Shown piece by piece: positions 45,258 through 54,038 of a DNA stretch of 64,000 bases. The number at the start of each line of letters is the position of its first letter. Within the stretch, counting starts at the first letter, position 1. The position numbers and the translations under genes were made by a program. Origin of the DNA: Bacillus sp. EB600 (GTDB lineage: Bacteria > Bacillota > Bacilli > Bacillales > Cytobacillaceae); contig NZ_JAEVLT010000001.1 in assembly GCF_024494385.1 (NCBI RefSeq), forward strand, positions 186,001-250,000, in the 5' to 3' direction. The notes below the pieces were generated by a model. That model did no database searches. It worked only from the letters and a program-made list of their open reading frames with translations, and was not told the DNA's origin.

Positions 45258-46502
45258 TTGTTTCAACAAAATTTAGGAAGTGAAACAAATATTAAGCTTC
45301 CCTTTTCATTTATCTTTTTTAGCCTGCTTGCCCTTGTCATGTCCCAAATTTTACTCATTACAAATGGGCAGCTGATGGCAGTTGGCAGTTTTAGAATACC
45401 AGCCATTTGGTCGGCAGCACATCTATTAATTTTAGGATGGGCGCTTATGACCGCGATGGGTGCGATGTATCAACTTGTACCAGTTACCTTTTTAACAAAA
45501 ATATGGAGTGATAAGTTTGGTTTCATCCAATTTGTGGTTACTGCAATCGGAATTGTTTCCTTTGCAGGTATGCTTTATTGGTCTCCACAAAATGCGATCC
45601 TTCCAGGAATCCTGACCTTTTTAGGAATTCTCATGTTCATATTTCAAATGGTGATGACATTGAAGAACCAATCAAAGCCAACAATCCTTACCGCTTTCGT
45701 TGGTACTTCCTTAGTTTGCTTGTTTCTTACAATTGCATTGGGAATAACATTGATTTATTGCTTGAAAACAGGTTTCGGTGCTGCTTCTTATCAAGCGCTG
45801 TTTAGAACACATCTTTTAATGGGAGTAACTGGATGGTTTACGTGTTTAATTTTCGGCTTTTCTTATAAAATGGTGCCAATGTTCTCATTATCGCATGGCT
45901 TTCCAATGATTCAGGCCAGATATGTATTCGGGTTTTATTTATCGGGACTTATTGTATCGTCCCTTTCTTTCTTTATGGAAAGCTCCTGGTTGATAAAACT
46001 CGGATTTTTCCTATTGCTGATTGGTTTTTCTATCTTTAGTTATCATATCAGCATTATTATCAAAAAAAGATTGAAAAAAAAGCTGGATAAACCCTTTTTC
46101 TTTGCCTTACTCGCTATTTTGTTTGCAAATATCATCCACCTGGCTGCCTTTGTCCTATTATGGACCCGCAGTTTTAATGATCTAATCGGGCCGATGGTTT
46201 ATAGCTATCTTTTACTATGGATTGTCCTTAGCATTCTTGGCTACTTATATAAAATTGTTCCATTCCTGTGGTGGACCCACAAATATAGTAAGGAAATGGG
46301 GAAGCACTCTGTCCCAACACTGAAAGAGATGATGAATGAAAAAATAGCTGTTCCCTTATTCATTCTTTTTATCGTTTCAGCAATTATGGTTTTCTTTGCA
46401 CTTGCATTGAAAGTCTCCATACTCTTTACGATCGGGCAGTTTGTTCTATCCATCGTTTTTATCATGATGGCAATAAGTATTTTAAGTGTAATTAAAAAAT
46501 AA
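45258..46502 (+). CDS. Polytopic membrane protein, NnrS/CcoN-like
   Basis: 414 aa from a TTG at 45258 behind GAGGGTG. About 11-12 hydrophobic helices. His residues in AAHLLILGWALM (about residue 52), FRTHLLMGVTGW (about 183) and IIHLAAFVLLW (about 293) could bind haem, as in NnrS or cbb3 subunit I-like proteins that occur in NO-stress operons. It lacks the full set of oxidase ligands, so it is unlikely to be a terminal oxidase. Role inferred from context: membrane part of an NO-response system. Confidence 0.7.
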   Translation: MFQQNLGSETNIKLPFSFIFFSLLALVMSQILLITNGQLMAVGSFRIPAIWSAAHLLILGWALMTAMGAMYQLVPVTFLTKIWSDKFGFIQFVVTAIGIVSFAGMLYWSPQNAILPGILTFLGILMFIFQMVMTLKNQSKPTILTAFVGTSLVCLFLTIALGITLIYCLKTGFGAASYQALFRTHLLMGVTGWFTCLIFGFSYKMVPMFSLSHGFPMIQARYVFGFYLSGLIVSSLSFFMESSWLIKLGFFLLLIGFSIFSYHISIIIKKRLKKKLDKPFFFALLAILFANIIHLAAFVLLWTRSFNDLIGPMVYSYLLLWIVLSILGYLYKIVPFLWWTHKYSKEMGKHSVPTLKEMMNEKIAVPLFILFIVSAIMVFFALALKVSILFTIGQFVLSIVFIMMAISILSVIKK

Positions 46503-46515
46503 TGAGGTGTTATAA

Positions 46516-46815
46516 ATGAATTTAGTAGAAAAAGTCCGTAATGAATTAAAAAGTGTTTACGATCCAGAATTAAATATTAATGTTGTCGATCTTGGGTTAA
46601 TTTATAATATTGAGGTAACAGATGAGGGTGATGTTAAAGTAACGATGACATTAACAACTCCCGGATGCCCATTGCATAGCAGCATTGAAAGAGGAGTACG
46701 TTACTCTCTCGAGGGATTAGAAGAAGTAAGAAATGTTGAGGTTGACCTTGTCTGGGAGCCTGCTTGGACTCCAGACAAGATGACTCCAGAAGGAATGAAA
46801 ATATTACATGGATAA
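46516..46815 (+). CDS. DUF59/MIP18-type metal-sulfur cluster assembly factor
   Basis: 99 aa, ATG at 46516 behind GAGGTGTTATAA. The core VYDPELNINVVDLGLIY (residues 13-29) and TLTTPGCPLHSSIERGV (about 47-63) with the single conserved Cys are the family signature (SufT/PaaD-like). These proteins help load Fe-S clusters into targets. As last gene of the NO-related operon it may repair or mature an Fe-S protein such as Hcp. A strong terminator follows. Confidence 0.92.
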   Translation: MNLVEKVRNELKSVYDPELNINVVDLGLIYNIEVTDEGDVKVTMTLTTPGCPLHSSIERGVRYSLEGLEEVRNVEVDLVWEPAWTPDKMTPEGMKILHG

Positions 46816-46819
46816 AACT

Positions 46820-46842
46820 GGACCTGGCTGTTAGCCAGGTCC
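46820..46842 (+). terminator. Terminator of the crp-DUF59 operon
   Basis: 10-bp stem GGACCTGGCT / AGCCAGGTCC with a 3-nt loop and TTTTTA tail. Confidence 0.9.
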
Positions 46843-46853
46843 TTTTTATATTA

Positions 46854-48794
46854 TTAGGATTTATCTAAAGTAGATTCTTTTGGTATTACCGGAAGAACTT
46901 GTTTAATACTGGTTAGTAATTTTTGATCAATGTCATCAGCTAATAAAATATGAACGCTGCCTTTATCCGCTTCACTTCTGATCAATCGGCCAATTCCTTG
47001 GCGCAATCTTAGGATCATATAAGGCAGGTCTACCTCCGCAAATGGGTCTAAGGAACCCTCCCGTTTCGCTGTAAATACCGGATCATTTGGCGGAAACGGC
47101 AGTGAAAAGATGATGACATTTTCTAACGAACGTCCAGGAATATCTAGTCCTTCCCATAAGCTCATCGAACATAGAACAGCATGCTCATCATTTTGAAATT
47201 CTGAGACAAGCGTACTAATTTCTGCATCACCTTCAAAATAAACGGGATATTTCAATTTGCCCGTCAATTTTTGCTTCAATTCGTTTAACTCTTGCTTATT
47301 TGCAGCTAAAACAAGCGCTCTTCCTTCCGTTTTATCGATTTGCTCAACGAGATACTGAATCTTCCCTTCAGTGTCAGCTTTAGGAAATGCAGGTAAGTAA
47401 ACCTCCATCATTGTCTCATAGTCAAAAGGTGATGCAACGGAAAATGATAAATAATCACTAATACCAAGGCTTTTCGTTATATATTCAAATGAACCTTGGT
47501 TTGATAATGTTGCCGATGAAAAAATAAATGGTTTCTTTTGCGAAAATACTTCTTCTCTCATTACCTCTTCTACCATTCGCGGCATGATAACAAGTGTACG
47601 TTCCCCTTGTTGTTCTTCAAACCAGATAATTCCATTGACTGTCTGGAGAAAAAGCCGTAACGAGTGGGTAATTTGATCTAGGTATTCCTCAACAATTTTT
47701 AAATCATAATCACTGATTACGTAAAGTTCACTCTCAAAAACAAGTTCCTCTTCAAGTTTCATCAATTGATCCAATAGCTCTCTTCCTTGCTTTAGTAACA
47801 ATGAATGCTTTTTAATAAATTGTTTCTCAGAACCCCGAACGGAATAGGCAAACTGGGAAATTAATGAGAAAAATTTTTCATTTTCCAGGAGAACCTCTTC
47901 TATCGTGTAAAGTGTTTCAGTCCGGACATTGTTTTCCATTAAACGGACTAACAATGATTCAAGTGTTTGTTCCGTAATCCGATAACTTAACGCCTTTTGG
48001 CAGGCATATTCCAATAAATGACCTTCATCAAAAATAACTGCAGAATGCTCAGGCAAAAGCGGCAGTTGTCCTTCCCGTTTTCTTGACTCCTTTGTCCAAA
48101 CATGTTCCATATAAAAATCATGGGAACAAATAATTAAATCTCGTGAATGGCGGTAATAGTCACGATGCAAGGTCAACCCGCACCGATGTCTTTTGTCGCA
48201 AGAAAAACAATCCTGAAGTGCATCCCAGTTTACCTTTGCCCATCTTTCATCTGATAGATCAGGGTATTCACTGCGATCTCCATACTTTTCAAAAGACTGC
48301 ATTGAGCCATTGGAATGAACAAATTCAGGAAGCTGGTCATAAATTTGATCGATGTCCTCAACATCATCCGAAAACCGTTCTTTGTCCAATTTTTGTAAGC
48401 ATAAATATTGATTTCTTGATTTTGCTAACCGGACATCAATGTTTAATGCTAAAATCTTTTCGAGTTTAGCAATGTCGCCTTCTTTTTTTACTAATTGTTC
48501 AATAAGGGTTTCATCTGCACAAGCTATGACAGCAGGCTGGTTCATATACCGGGCATATGCAATGGTATAAAGGAGGTAGGCAATGGTTTTCCCAGTTCCA
48601 ACCCCTGCTTCTGCCATCATAATCTTCTTTTCTTTAAAAGCCTTTTCGAGCTGAAAGGCCATATAGATTTGTTCATCTCTTAGCTCAAATCCCGCTTCCG
48701 GCAAAATATCGTAAAATAAATCACCAATCCACTCGGATAATTTATCATAAAATGATTCTGTATTTTCTATTGTAAATGGTATGCGGTTATCCAT
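46854..48794 (-). CDS. ypvA: DinG/XPD-like ATP-dependent helicase YpvA
   Basis: 646 aa. Walker A EAGVGTGKTIAYL (about residues 60-72), DEGH box VIFDEGHLLEY (about 255), and C-terminal motifs SMSLWEGLDIPG and LRQGIGRLIRSE. Between motifs I and II four Cys (QYLCLQKL, CFSCDKRHRCGL) match the Fe-S cluster of the XPD/DinG superfamily. Acts on DNA or R-loops in repair. Stop is 39 bp from the DUF59 gene, convergent. Confidence 0.93.
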   Translation of the reverse strand: MDNRIPFTIENTESFYDKLSEWIGDLFYDILPEAGFELRDEQIYMAFQLEKAFKEKKIMMAEAGVGTGKTIAYLLYTIAYARYMNQPAVIACADETLIEQLVKKEGDIAKLEKILALNIDVRLAKSRNQYLCLQKLDKERFSDDVEDIDQIYDQLPEFVHSNGSMQSFEKYGDRSEYPDLSDERWAKVNWDALQDCFSCDKRHRCGLTLHRDYYRHSRDLIICSHDFYMEHVWTKESRKREGQLPLLPEHSAVIFDEGHLLEYACQKALSYRITEQTLESLLVRLMENNVRTETLYTIEEVLLENEKFFSLISQFAYSVRGSEKQFIKKHSLLLKQGRELLDQLMKLEEELVFESELYVISDYDLKIVEEYLDQITHSLRLFLQTVNGIIWFEEQQGERTLVIMPRMVEEVMREEVFSQKKPFIFSSATLSNQGSFEYITKSLGISDYLSFSVASPFDYETMMEVYLPAFPKADTEGKIQYLVEQIDKTEGRALVLAANKQELNELKQKLTGKLKYPVYFEGDAEISTLVSEFQNDEHAVLCSMSLWEGLDIPGRSLENVIIFSLPFPPNDPVFTAKREGSLDPFAEVDLPYMILRLRQGIGRLIRSEADKGSVHILLADDIDQKLLTSIKQVLPVIPKESTLDKS

Positions 48795-48803
48795 CTAATC
48801 CCC

Positions 48804-49958
48804 CTATTTAAATTCCTTATCTACCGAACGAGGCGGCTTTTTCCCCCAATATTGGTAAAGATCAGTACGGATAAAGCCGTTAAAAAGTTTTCGTCTTTTT
48901 GTTGCTGGTTTCCCATATATTTGCTCAAAATTTTCATTTGAAGTTAAAATATAGATCGACCAAGTATCTAAACTAGCAAACGCTTGACCCATTTCCCGGT
49001 ACATATGCTCAATTTCGTTCTTCTCCCCTAATCTTTCCCCATAAGGAGGATTGCCAACAATTACACCGTATTCTTTCTTTGTTGTCAAATCCTTTACTTG
49101 CATTTGTTTAAATTGAATTATATCACCAAAACCAGCTTCAAATGCATTTTCTTGTGCTATTTTTACCATACGGTGATCAATATCAGATCCAGTAATATCA
49201 AGTGGTTGATCGTATTTTGCCAGATCTTCTGCCTCATTCCGGGCATCTTTCCAAACACTAGCCGGAATCCACCCCCACCCTTCTGATACAAATTCACGAT
49301 TAAAGCCTGGAGCAATATTTTGGCCAATTAAAGCAGCTTCAATCGGAATGGTGCCAGATCCACAAAACGGGTCCCAAAATGGACGATTAGGGTGCCAGTT
49401 GGTCAACATGACTAGAGCTGCAGCAAGCGTTTCCTTCAGCGGCGCAACCCCTTGGTCAGCCCTGTAGCCCCGTTTGTGCAAACCGATACCGCTGGCATCA
49501 ATGGTGATAGTTGCAATGTCCTTTAATAAGGCAACTTCAATTCGATGTAAGGCCCCAGTTTCTTCAAACCAGCTTGTCCGCTTATAGTGCGACTTCAATT
49601 TTTCCACTACTGCTTTTTTTACAATCGCCTGGCAATCAGAAATACTGAACAACTTTGATTTTACCGACTTGCCGATAACCGGAAATTCGGCATCCTCGGG
49701 CAAATACTGTTCCCAAGGCAGTTTTTTTGTTTTTTCAAAAAGCTCATCAAAAGTAAGTGCTTTAAATTCGCCTACGATTACTTTAATTCGATCTGCTGTT
49801 CGCAGCCATAAATTACAGCGGGCGATCGCAGATTCGTCTCCTTCAAAAATTACCTTCCCGTTTTCCACTTGACATTCATAGCCGAGAGCTCGAACTTCTT
49901 TTGCTACAAGTGCTTCGAGCCCCATCGCTGCTGTCGCGATCAATTGATATTTTCCCAT
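48804..49958 (-). CDS. ypsC: THUMP-domain 23S rRNA methyltransferase-like protein YpsC
   Basis: 384 aa. N-terminal THUMP region (residues 1-155), then the SAM-dependent domain: FWDPFCGSGTIPIEAALI (about residue 195), DITGSDIDHRMV (about 252), and catalytic VGNPPYGERLG (about 305). The NPPY motif means an exocyclic amine is methylated, as in RlmL (m2G in 23S rRNA). Start 10 bases upstream of ypvA, so one operon with it. Confidence 0.94.
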   Translation of the reverse strand: MGKYQLIATAAMGLEALVAKEVRALGYECQVENGKVIFEGDESAIARCNLWLRTADRIKVIVGEFKALTFDELFEKTKKLPWEQYLPEDAEFPVIGKSVKSKLFSISDCQAIVKKAVVEKLKSHYKRTSWFEETGALHRIEVALLKDIATITIDASGIGLHKRGYRADQGVAPLKETLAAALVMLTNWHPNRPFWDPFCGSGTIPIEAALIGQNIAPGFNREFVSEGWGWIPASVWKDARNEAEDLAKYDQPLDITGSDIDHRMVKIAQENAFEAGFGDIIQFKQMQVKDLTTKKEYGVIVGNPPYGERLGEKNEIEHMYREMGQAFASLDTWSIYILTSNENFEQIYGKPATKRRKLFNGFIRTDLYQYWGKKPPRSVDKEFK

Positions 49959-50039
49959 AATTCCACCCTAACCTATTTACTCAATTATGTATGATTATTC
50001 GTTTGAACATCTTTATTATAGACTATTGGTAAGAAAGAA

Positions 50040-50345
50040 CAAAAGCGCAAGCGCCTGTTTAGCGACGTATGGACTGAGCACACCGGCTGAGATAAGGCGA
50101 ACCTTCAATCAGCGAATGCTTTTCTCGCTGATTGTTAGTTGAGCCAACCGGGTTTTTACGGGCAGTTGAGAATCTACTGCCCGTTAATACACGGCAAAGG
50201 AAACACGAAGAGCGGAGGCGATTCGACGTTGACTTATCGTAGGGAAGTGGGCGAAGTACACGAGTCGTTAGGCGCTGGCCGACTAAGAGCGCCGCCGTCC
50301 TGGCGGCAACGTCGGCACTAGCACTTCCTGTGCGTCGAAGCTGGA
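50040..50345 (+). repeat. Dispersed repeat copy E with a nested insertion
   Basis: Copy of the family split between GAGATAA and AGGAAACACG by about 102 bp (50096-50197), followed by the extra module seen in copy D (50279-50337). It lies between ypsC and rnpB. Confidence 0.82.
50096..50197 (+). mobile_element. Nested two-hairpin insertion inside repeat copy E
   Basis: Two perfect stems: CAATCAGCGA (50106-50115) / TCGCTGATTG (50125-50134) and ACGGGCAGT (50158-50166) / ACTGCCCGT (50176-50184). No coding capacity. Absent from the other copies, so it is an insertion or a lost module elsewhere. Confidence 0.55.
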
Positions 50346-50412
50346 CGAAGATTAAACTTCATTCAAAGTTATCAACAGAGTAATCTTTTATAATTTCTTT
50401 AACAATTAAAAA

Positions 50413-50435
50413 AGCCCCCCGTTTAGGAGAGCCCT
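50413..50435 (-). terminator. Terminator of rnpB
   Basis: Minus strand AGGGCTCTCC / GGGGGGCT (with G-T pairs) followed by six T, about 25 bases past the RNA 3' end. Confidence 0.75.
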
Positions 50436-50460
50436 ATACTTTACTAAATTAATAGTAACA

Positions 50461-50862
50461 TTAAAAACGTTCTGTAAGCCATGTTCTGTTCCAATGTACT
50501 GCAAACGACAAAAGTCTCGTACAAAGGTGGTAATCATCTATCTACAGATTTGAAAAATCTGTCCCTCTCCTCGTTCAATTCCTCAGAGAAGGTGCCCCTA
50601 CCATTATTTGGGTTTCTCGCTCGTGGGGTTTACCTCGTTCCATCCTTTTCATTTCTAAAAAGGCTGCGTCACTGTGGCACTTTTAGAGGTAGTCATACCA
50701 TATCCAAAGGACTTAGGTATTTTCCCGGCCGTCAGCCCAATTCAAGGCTGCCCTAGCTTATGGTTTCACTAGGCACGAACACTACGAGCATCTCAGCTCG
50801 TGCGAGCATGGACTTTCCTCTGCCGCATAAATGCAACAGCGATTACCCGAACGTAATTAATG
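50461..50862 (-). ncRNA. rnpB: RNase P RNA, type B
   Basis: About 400 nt on the minus strand. Conserved blocks seen: ACGTTCGGGTAATCGC at the 5' end, GAGGAAAGTCCATGCTCG, GAGCGAGAAACCCAAAT with GGTAGGGG (P15 and neighbours), TAGATAGATGATTACC, and ACATGGCTTACAGAACGTT at the 3' end. The order and length match the Bacillus type-B ribozyme that trims tRNA 5' leaders. Open frames across this stretch are chance. Upstream neighbour is gpsB, as in other Bacillus. Confidence 0.97.
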
Positions 50863-50935
50863 AGTACATGTTTTATTATATGTAATATCCAAAGTATACG
50901 CAATGTATACTTTTTGGAAATTTTGGCACGAAATG

Positions 50936-51238
50936 TCAATCGTACAATTTATTGCCAAATACATGCTTTTCAAGGTTTGATAAACGCTTTAAAATATCAA
51001 AATTTGTTGTTCCTGCAGGCTGGGCGGCCGGCTGTCTTCTAGAAGACTCCTCTAGTTGCTTTCTTAAACGAAGGTTTTCTTGATTAAGGTCTTCAATTTC
51101 TTGGTGGAACGTTTCATAATCCTTAATCACTAAATCTAAAAATTTATCCACATCTTCTTGCTTATACCCGCGTACACCTGTTTTAAATTCTTTTTCTAAA
51201 ATATCCTTTGCGGTTAATTTCACTTTGTCCGACAGCAT
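50936..51238 (-). CDS. gpsB: Cell division regulator GpsB
   Basis: 100 aa. N-terminal DivIVA-like domain [31 protein letters not shown] (residues 8-40), coiled coil (about 40-65), Ala/Pro/Gln linker and C-terminal trimerisation helix [16 protein letters not shown]. Shuttles PBP1 between septum and side wall. Its partner ponA is at the far end of this window. RBS GAGGTGATTTAA. Confidence 0.95.
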   Translation of the reverse strand: MLSDKVKLTAKDILEKEFKTGVRGYKQEDVDKFLDLVIKDYETFHQEIEDLNQENLRLRKQLEESSRRQPAAQPAGTTNFDILKRLSNLEKHVFGNKLYD

Positions 51239-51349
51239 TTAAATCACCTCAGTATATCACCAATCATTACCTCTTATTTTTTCAAAAATAAGCGTTTTTG
51301 TCAATTTTTCTTTTGGCGTTATTTTGATAGTTAACACTTAGCAGATTTG

Positions 51350-51910
51350 TTAAAAATCAGTATGACTCTGTTCTTCTTCTTCCACAACCGTTTGTAAGTC
51401 ATAGAACGTTATTAATTGGATCGGATAGGAATGATTATTTTGGTACTGGATAGCCATTTCATATAAATATTTAGGACTTCCCTCTTTTTCATGATCATAC
51501 AAAAGAAGAAGGGAATCACTTTTTTCTATGAAAAATTGGTTCTTTAATCGAAATTGCCATGGCTTTTCATATGGTTTCCTTGAAACAGAATCGATAAAAT
51601 CTGCCCCTGCAAGCACAGACTCGTACCATTCCCGGTTCTGTTCATTCCATTTCTCTTCCTGATTTAAAAAAGGAGTAATAACAGCAAGCTTTAGTTCAGG
51701 ATATGCCAGTTGCAAATCAAAAATGACTTCAGCAGCCCATAATTCTGCCCCTAATTGCCCGCTGATTAACACCCATTCTAAACCATCCTCAATCATAGGA
51801 ACTAATTCTTTCATTATCGCTTTTTTTATATAGGTAACCGAAGGATGGTCTTTTTGAAAGATTCCCAATTCGAATGCTTTATAACCCGAAATTGCCAGTA
51901 TTTTACTCAA
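51350..51910 (-). CDS. ypsA: SLOG-family protein YpsA (DUF1273)
   Basis: 186 aa from the TTG at 51910 with GGGAGGAAGG upstream; frame to 51925 lies within the ribosome binding site. [15 protein letters not shown] at the N-terminus and [17 protein letters not shown] (about residue 48) are Rossmann-type nucleotide-binding turns of the SLOG fold. YpsA influences cell division in B. subtilis and Staphylococcus. Divisional context with gpsB supports that. Ligand not known. Confidence 0.92.
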   Translation of the reverse strand: MSKILAISGYKAFELGIFQKDHPSVTYIKKAIMKELVPMIEDGLEWVLISGQLGAELWAAEVIFDLQLAYPELKLAVITPFLNQEEKWNEQNREWYESVLAGADFIDSVSRKPYEKPWQFRLKNQFFIEKSDSLLLLYDHEKEGSPKYLYEMAIQYQNNHSYPIQLITFYDLQTVVEEEEQSHTDF

Positions 51911-51997
51911 AAACCTTCCTCCCATTTAACTATTTTAGTGAAAAGGACAAACCTTTTTTCATAAAGTTCATATTATATTAGTAAAAGAAATAGAAAA

Positions 51998-52019
51998 ACA
52001 AGGGCAAAAGCGCCCTTGT
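51998..52019 (-). terminator. Terminator of cotD
   Basis: 8-bp stem ACAAGGGC / GCCCTTGT, then a T-rich tail on the minus strand. Confidence 0.75.
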
Positions 52020-52027
52020 AATGTTCA

Positions 52028-52294
52028 TTATCCCCAATATGGACCTGCTCCATAACCAGGTCCTGCCGGTCCTGGCATCATACCCGGTGCACAGCAATTG
52101 AAATGCTGACTACATTCTTCACAGCAGCATGATTCAGAGTGCGTACAATAATGTTTATGCTGGTACATATGATGGTTAATTGTTGTGGTATGCGACGGAT
52201 GAATATGCGGCACCACCGTCGTTGAGAATGTGTGATTTACATTGTATACGGTCGGATGAACGATTGGCGGCGTAACATTAGTTCCAAGATACAT
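52028..52294 (-). CDS. cotD: Spore coat protein CotD-like
   Basis: 88 aa from the ATG at 52294 with AAAGGGGAG upstream. Pattern PIVHPTVYNVNHTFSTTVVP HIHPSHTTTINH with many His and Cys (CTHSESCCCEEC) is typical of CotD inner-coat proteins, followed by a Gly/Pro-rich tail. Expressed in the mother cell during sporulation. Position beside ypsA is the same as in B. subtilis. Confidence 0.9.
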   Translation of the reverse strand: MYLGTNVTPPIVHPTVYNVNHTFSTTVVPHIHPSHTTTINHHMYQHKHYCTHSESCCCEECSQHFNCCAPGMMPGPAGPGYGAGPYWG

Positions 52295-52729
52295 TTTGAG
52301 CTCCCCTTTCATTTATTCTGTTTACATTAACAGCCTATGTCGAAAGGGGTAATCTTGTACTAAGGAAAATACCTATTTTTAGCAATTCATAAATTTATAT
52401 TTATAAATTCTGATCGCTCACAATTGCAACACGCAATTTGAAAAGCTGTGTTCTTCAGTGAAAGGAGTCTCTCCCATCGATCTTAAGCTTGCCAATCTGG
52501 AAGTGTTCATTAAAGAATCGCATAAAAGCTATCTTTTAAGCTTGTAAACATAACTGCTGTCAGACAAACAACAACAAAAAATAAAAAGAAAATTGCTTTG
52601 TACATCTTACCCTCTCCATCATCATTTCATAGTCATTTTTATTAAACACAGTTATAAATTTTACTATCTTCGACTATGATAAACAACATGGATTTTCCTT
52701 TTTTTCGGAACTTTTTTATGAATTTTTTG
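52295..52729. other. Intergenic region between cotD and mrfB
   Basis: 435 bp, AT-rich. It holds the 31-codon micro-gene at 52510-52605 and otherwise no supported open frame; a sporulation promoter for cotD is expected in 52300-52400 but I cannot assign it. Confidence 0.4.
52510..52605 (-). CDS. Putative 31-residue membrane micro-protein
   Basis: ATG at 52605, GGAGAGGGTAAG upstream (good spacing), TAA at 52512-52510. Product MYKAIFFLFFVVVCLTAVMF then TSLKDSFYAIL: one transmembrane helix with a short polar tail. Too short for usual gene finding. No family recognised. It lies downstream of mrfB on the same strand and could be a separate or read-through unit. Confidence 0.55.
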   Translation of the reverse strand: MYKAIFFLFFVVVCLTAVMFTSLKDSFYAIL

Positions 52730-54034
52730 TTACAAATTATCATATTTCGTCGTAAGATGATTATTCCGATGAAAATTATGATTATCTGGAGTAGTTTCTG
52801 CTTTCCTTTCCAATCGTTCCAATCTTTTCTCAAGCTGCTGAAAGGTCACTTGCTTTGTTTGAATGATTGCTGACTTATTCACCAATTCGATTGCTTTCAT
52901 ACAATAATCAGTTGCTAGATTAATATTTTTTTGTTTGTGTTCTAATATTTTTGAAGCCTCAATACAAGCTTCACTACTTAATTCATCTATGCCTATATCT
53001 GCCACTTTCATAAATAAATCCAAAGCCAGATCCCAAGCTTGGGATTTTTTCCATTGATACGCCAACGCCAATTTAGCACGATAGGATGTTAAGTCGGTTC
53101 CGTCAGCCAGTGTATTCAATACCTTTTTCGCTTCATTATGTTCTCCTAAAGAAGCAAACCAGCGACCTACTTCATATGTTTCCTTACGCGTTTGCGATTG
53201 GTCCTTGCCACACAATTGAAAGCTAATATGGGTATACAAGGTGATCAAAGATAGAATATCCACTTCATTATGCTTTAGGATTCCAATCATTCCATCAGGT
53301 TGTTTAGTTTCAATAAAATCAAAATAAATCATTGGTGCTAAATACCCTGGTATATCATCTACTCTTTCAATTCCTAAAACTTCCTTCTCAACAACTGCCA
53401 ATTTCAATCTGTCCAGCTTATGCTTCCATAGTCTTCTGGCAGCATGATATAAATCGAAATGACCAAAAGAAGGCAATTTCGGTACATGGTCCCTAACTAG
53501 GGTGTGCCTCGTTTTCACTTGCGGCCAATCAAAGGATTTGCCGTTGTAAGTCACCAATGTTTTATAATCTACTTTTTCTAAAAAGCTTTGATATAAAGGT
53601 ACTTCCGCCCCTGGGTTTGGAAGGATATGCTGTCTTAAGATAAGTTTGTCACCTGAAACACTTGCATAGCCAAGTAAAAAAATCGTGTTCCCTACCCCGC
53701 CTCCAAGTCCAGTTGTTTCAGTATCAAAGAAAAATAACTCCTCCGGTTTAAATCCAGCGGCCGACAATGGGTGGCTAACCATATCACAATTCCAAATATT
53801 GACAGCATCTACAAAATCTGCAAATCGATAAAGACCATGCTGATTAGAAAGGGGATAGCTGACTTCCCGAATTAAGCAGTAATCTTCATCAAAGTAAAAT
53901 GGATAAACATTTTCATTTTTCCAGCGTTCCCGATATGGTATCTCAATTGACTTTTGTTCTTGAATGGTACTTATTTTTGAAATGTCCATCGCTAGATGAG
54001 GTCTCAGCCGGGATAACTTATCTTTTAATGACAT
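52730..54034 (-). CDS. mrfB: DEDDh exonuclease MrfB (YprB)
   Basis: 434 aa. RNase H-fold exonuclease with ExoI FFDTETTGLGGG (about residues 104-115, D-x-E), ExoII YNGKSFDWPQ (about 165) and ExoIII HNEVDILSLITLY (about 255-267); C-terminal TPR-like helices follow. In B. subtilis MrfA and MrfB excise mitomycin C adducts independently of UvrABC. The start is 4 bases after the mrfA stop, so they are translationally linked. Confidence 0.92.
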   Translation of the reverse strand: MSLKDKLSRLRPHLAMDISKISTIQEQKSIEIPYRERWKNENVYPFYFDEDYCLIREVSYPLSNQHGLYRFADFVDAVNIWNCDMVSHPLSAAGFKPEELFFFDTETTGLGGGVGNTIFLLGYASVSGDKLILRQHILPNPGAEVPLYQSFLEKVDYKTLVTYNGKSFDWPQVKTRHTLVRDHVPKLPSFGHFDLYHAARRLWKHKLDRLKLAVVEKEVLGIERVDDIPGYLAPMIYFDFIETKQPDGMIGILKHNEVDILSLITLYTHISFQLCGKDQSQTRKETYEVGRWFASLGEHNEAKKVLNTLADGTDLTSYRAKLALAYQWKKSQAWDLALDLFMKVADIGIDELSSEACIEASKILEHKQKNINLATDYCMKAIELVNKSAIIQTKQVTFQQLEKRLERLERKAETTPDNHNFHRNNHLTTKYDNL

Positions 54035-54038
54035 CGCT

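Noticed and set aside
50139..50321. 60-codon frame in repeat copy E
   Set aside because: Falls in the nested insertion and extra module; not kept in copy D.
50481..50756. 91-codon plus-strand frame
   Set aside because: Lies entirely within the RNase P RNA gene, whose conserved blocks explain the sequence.
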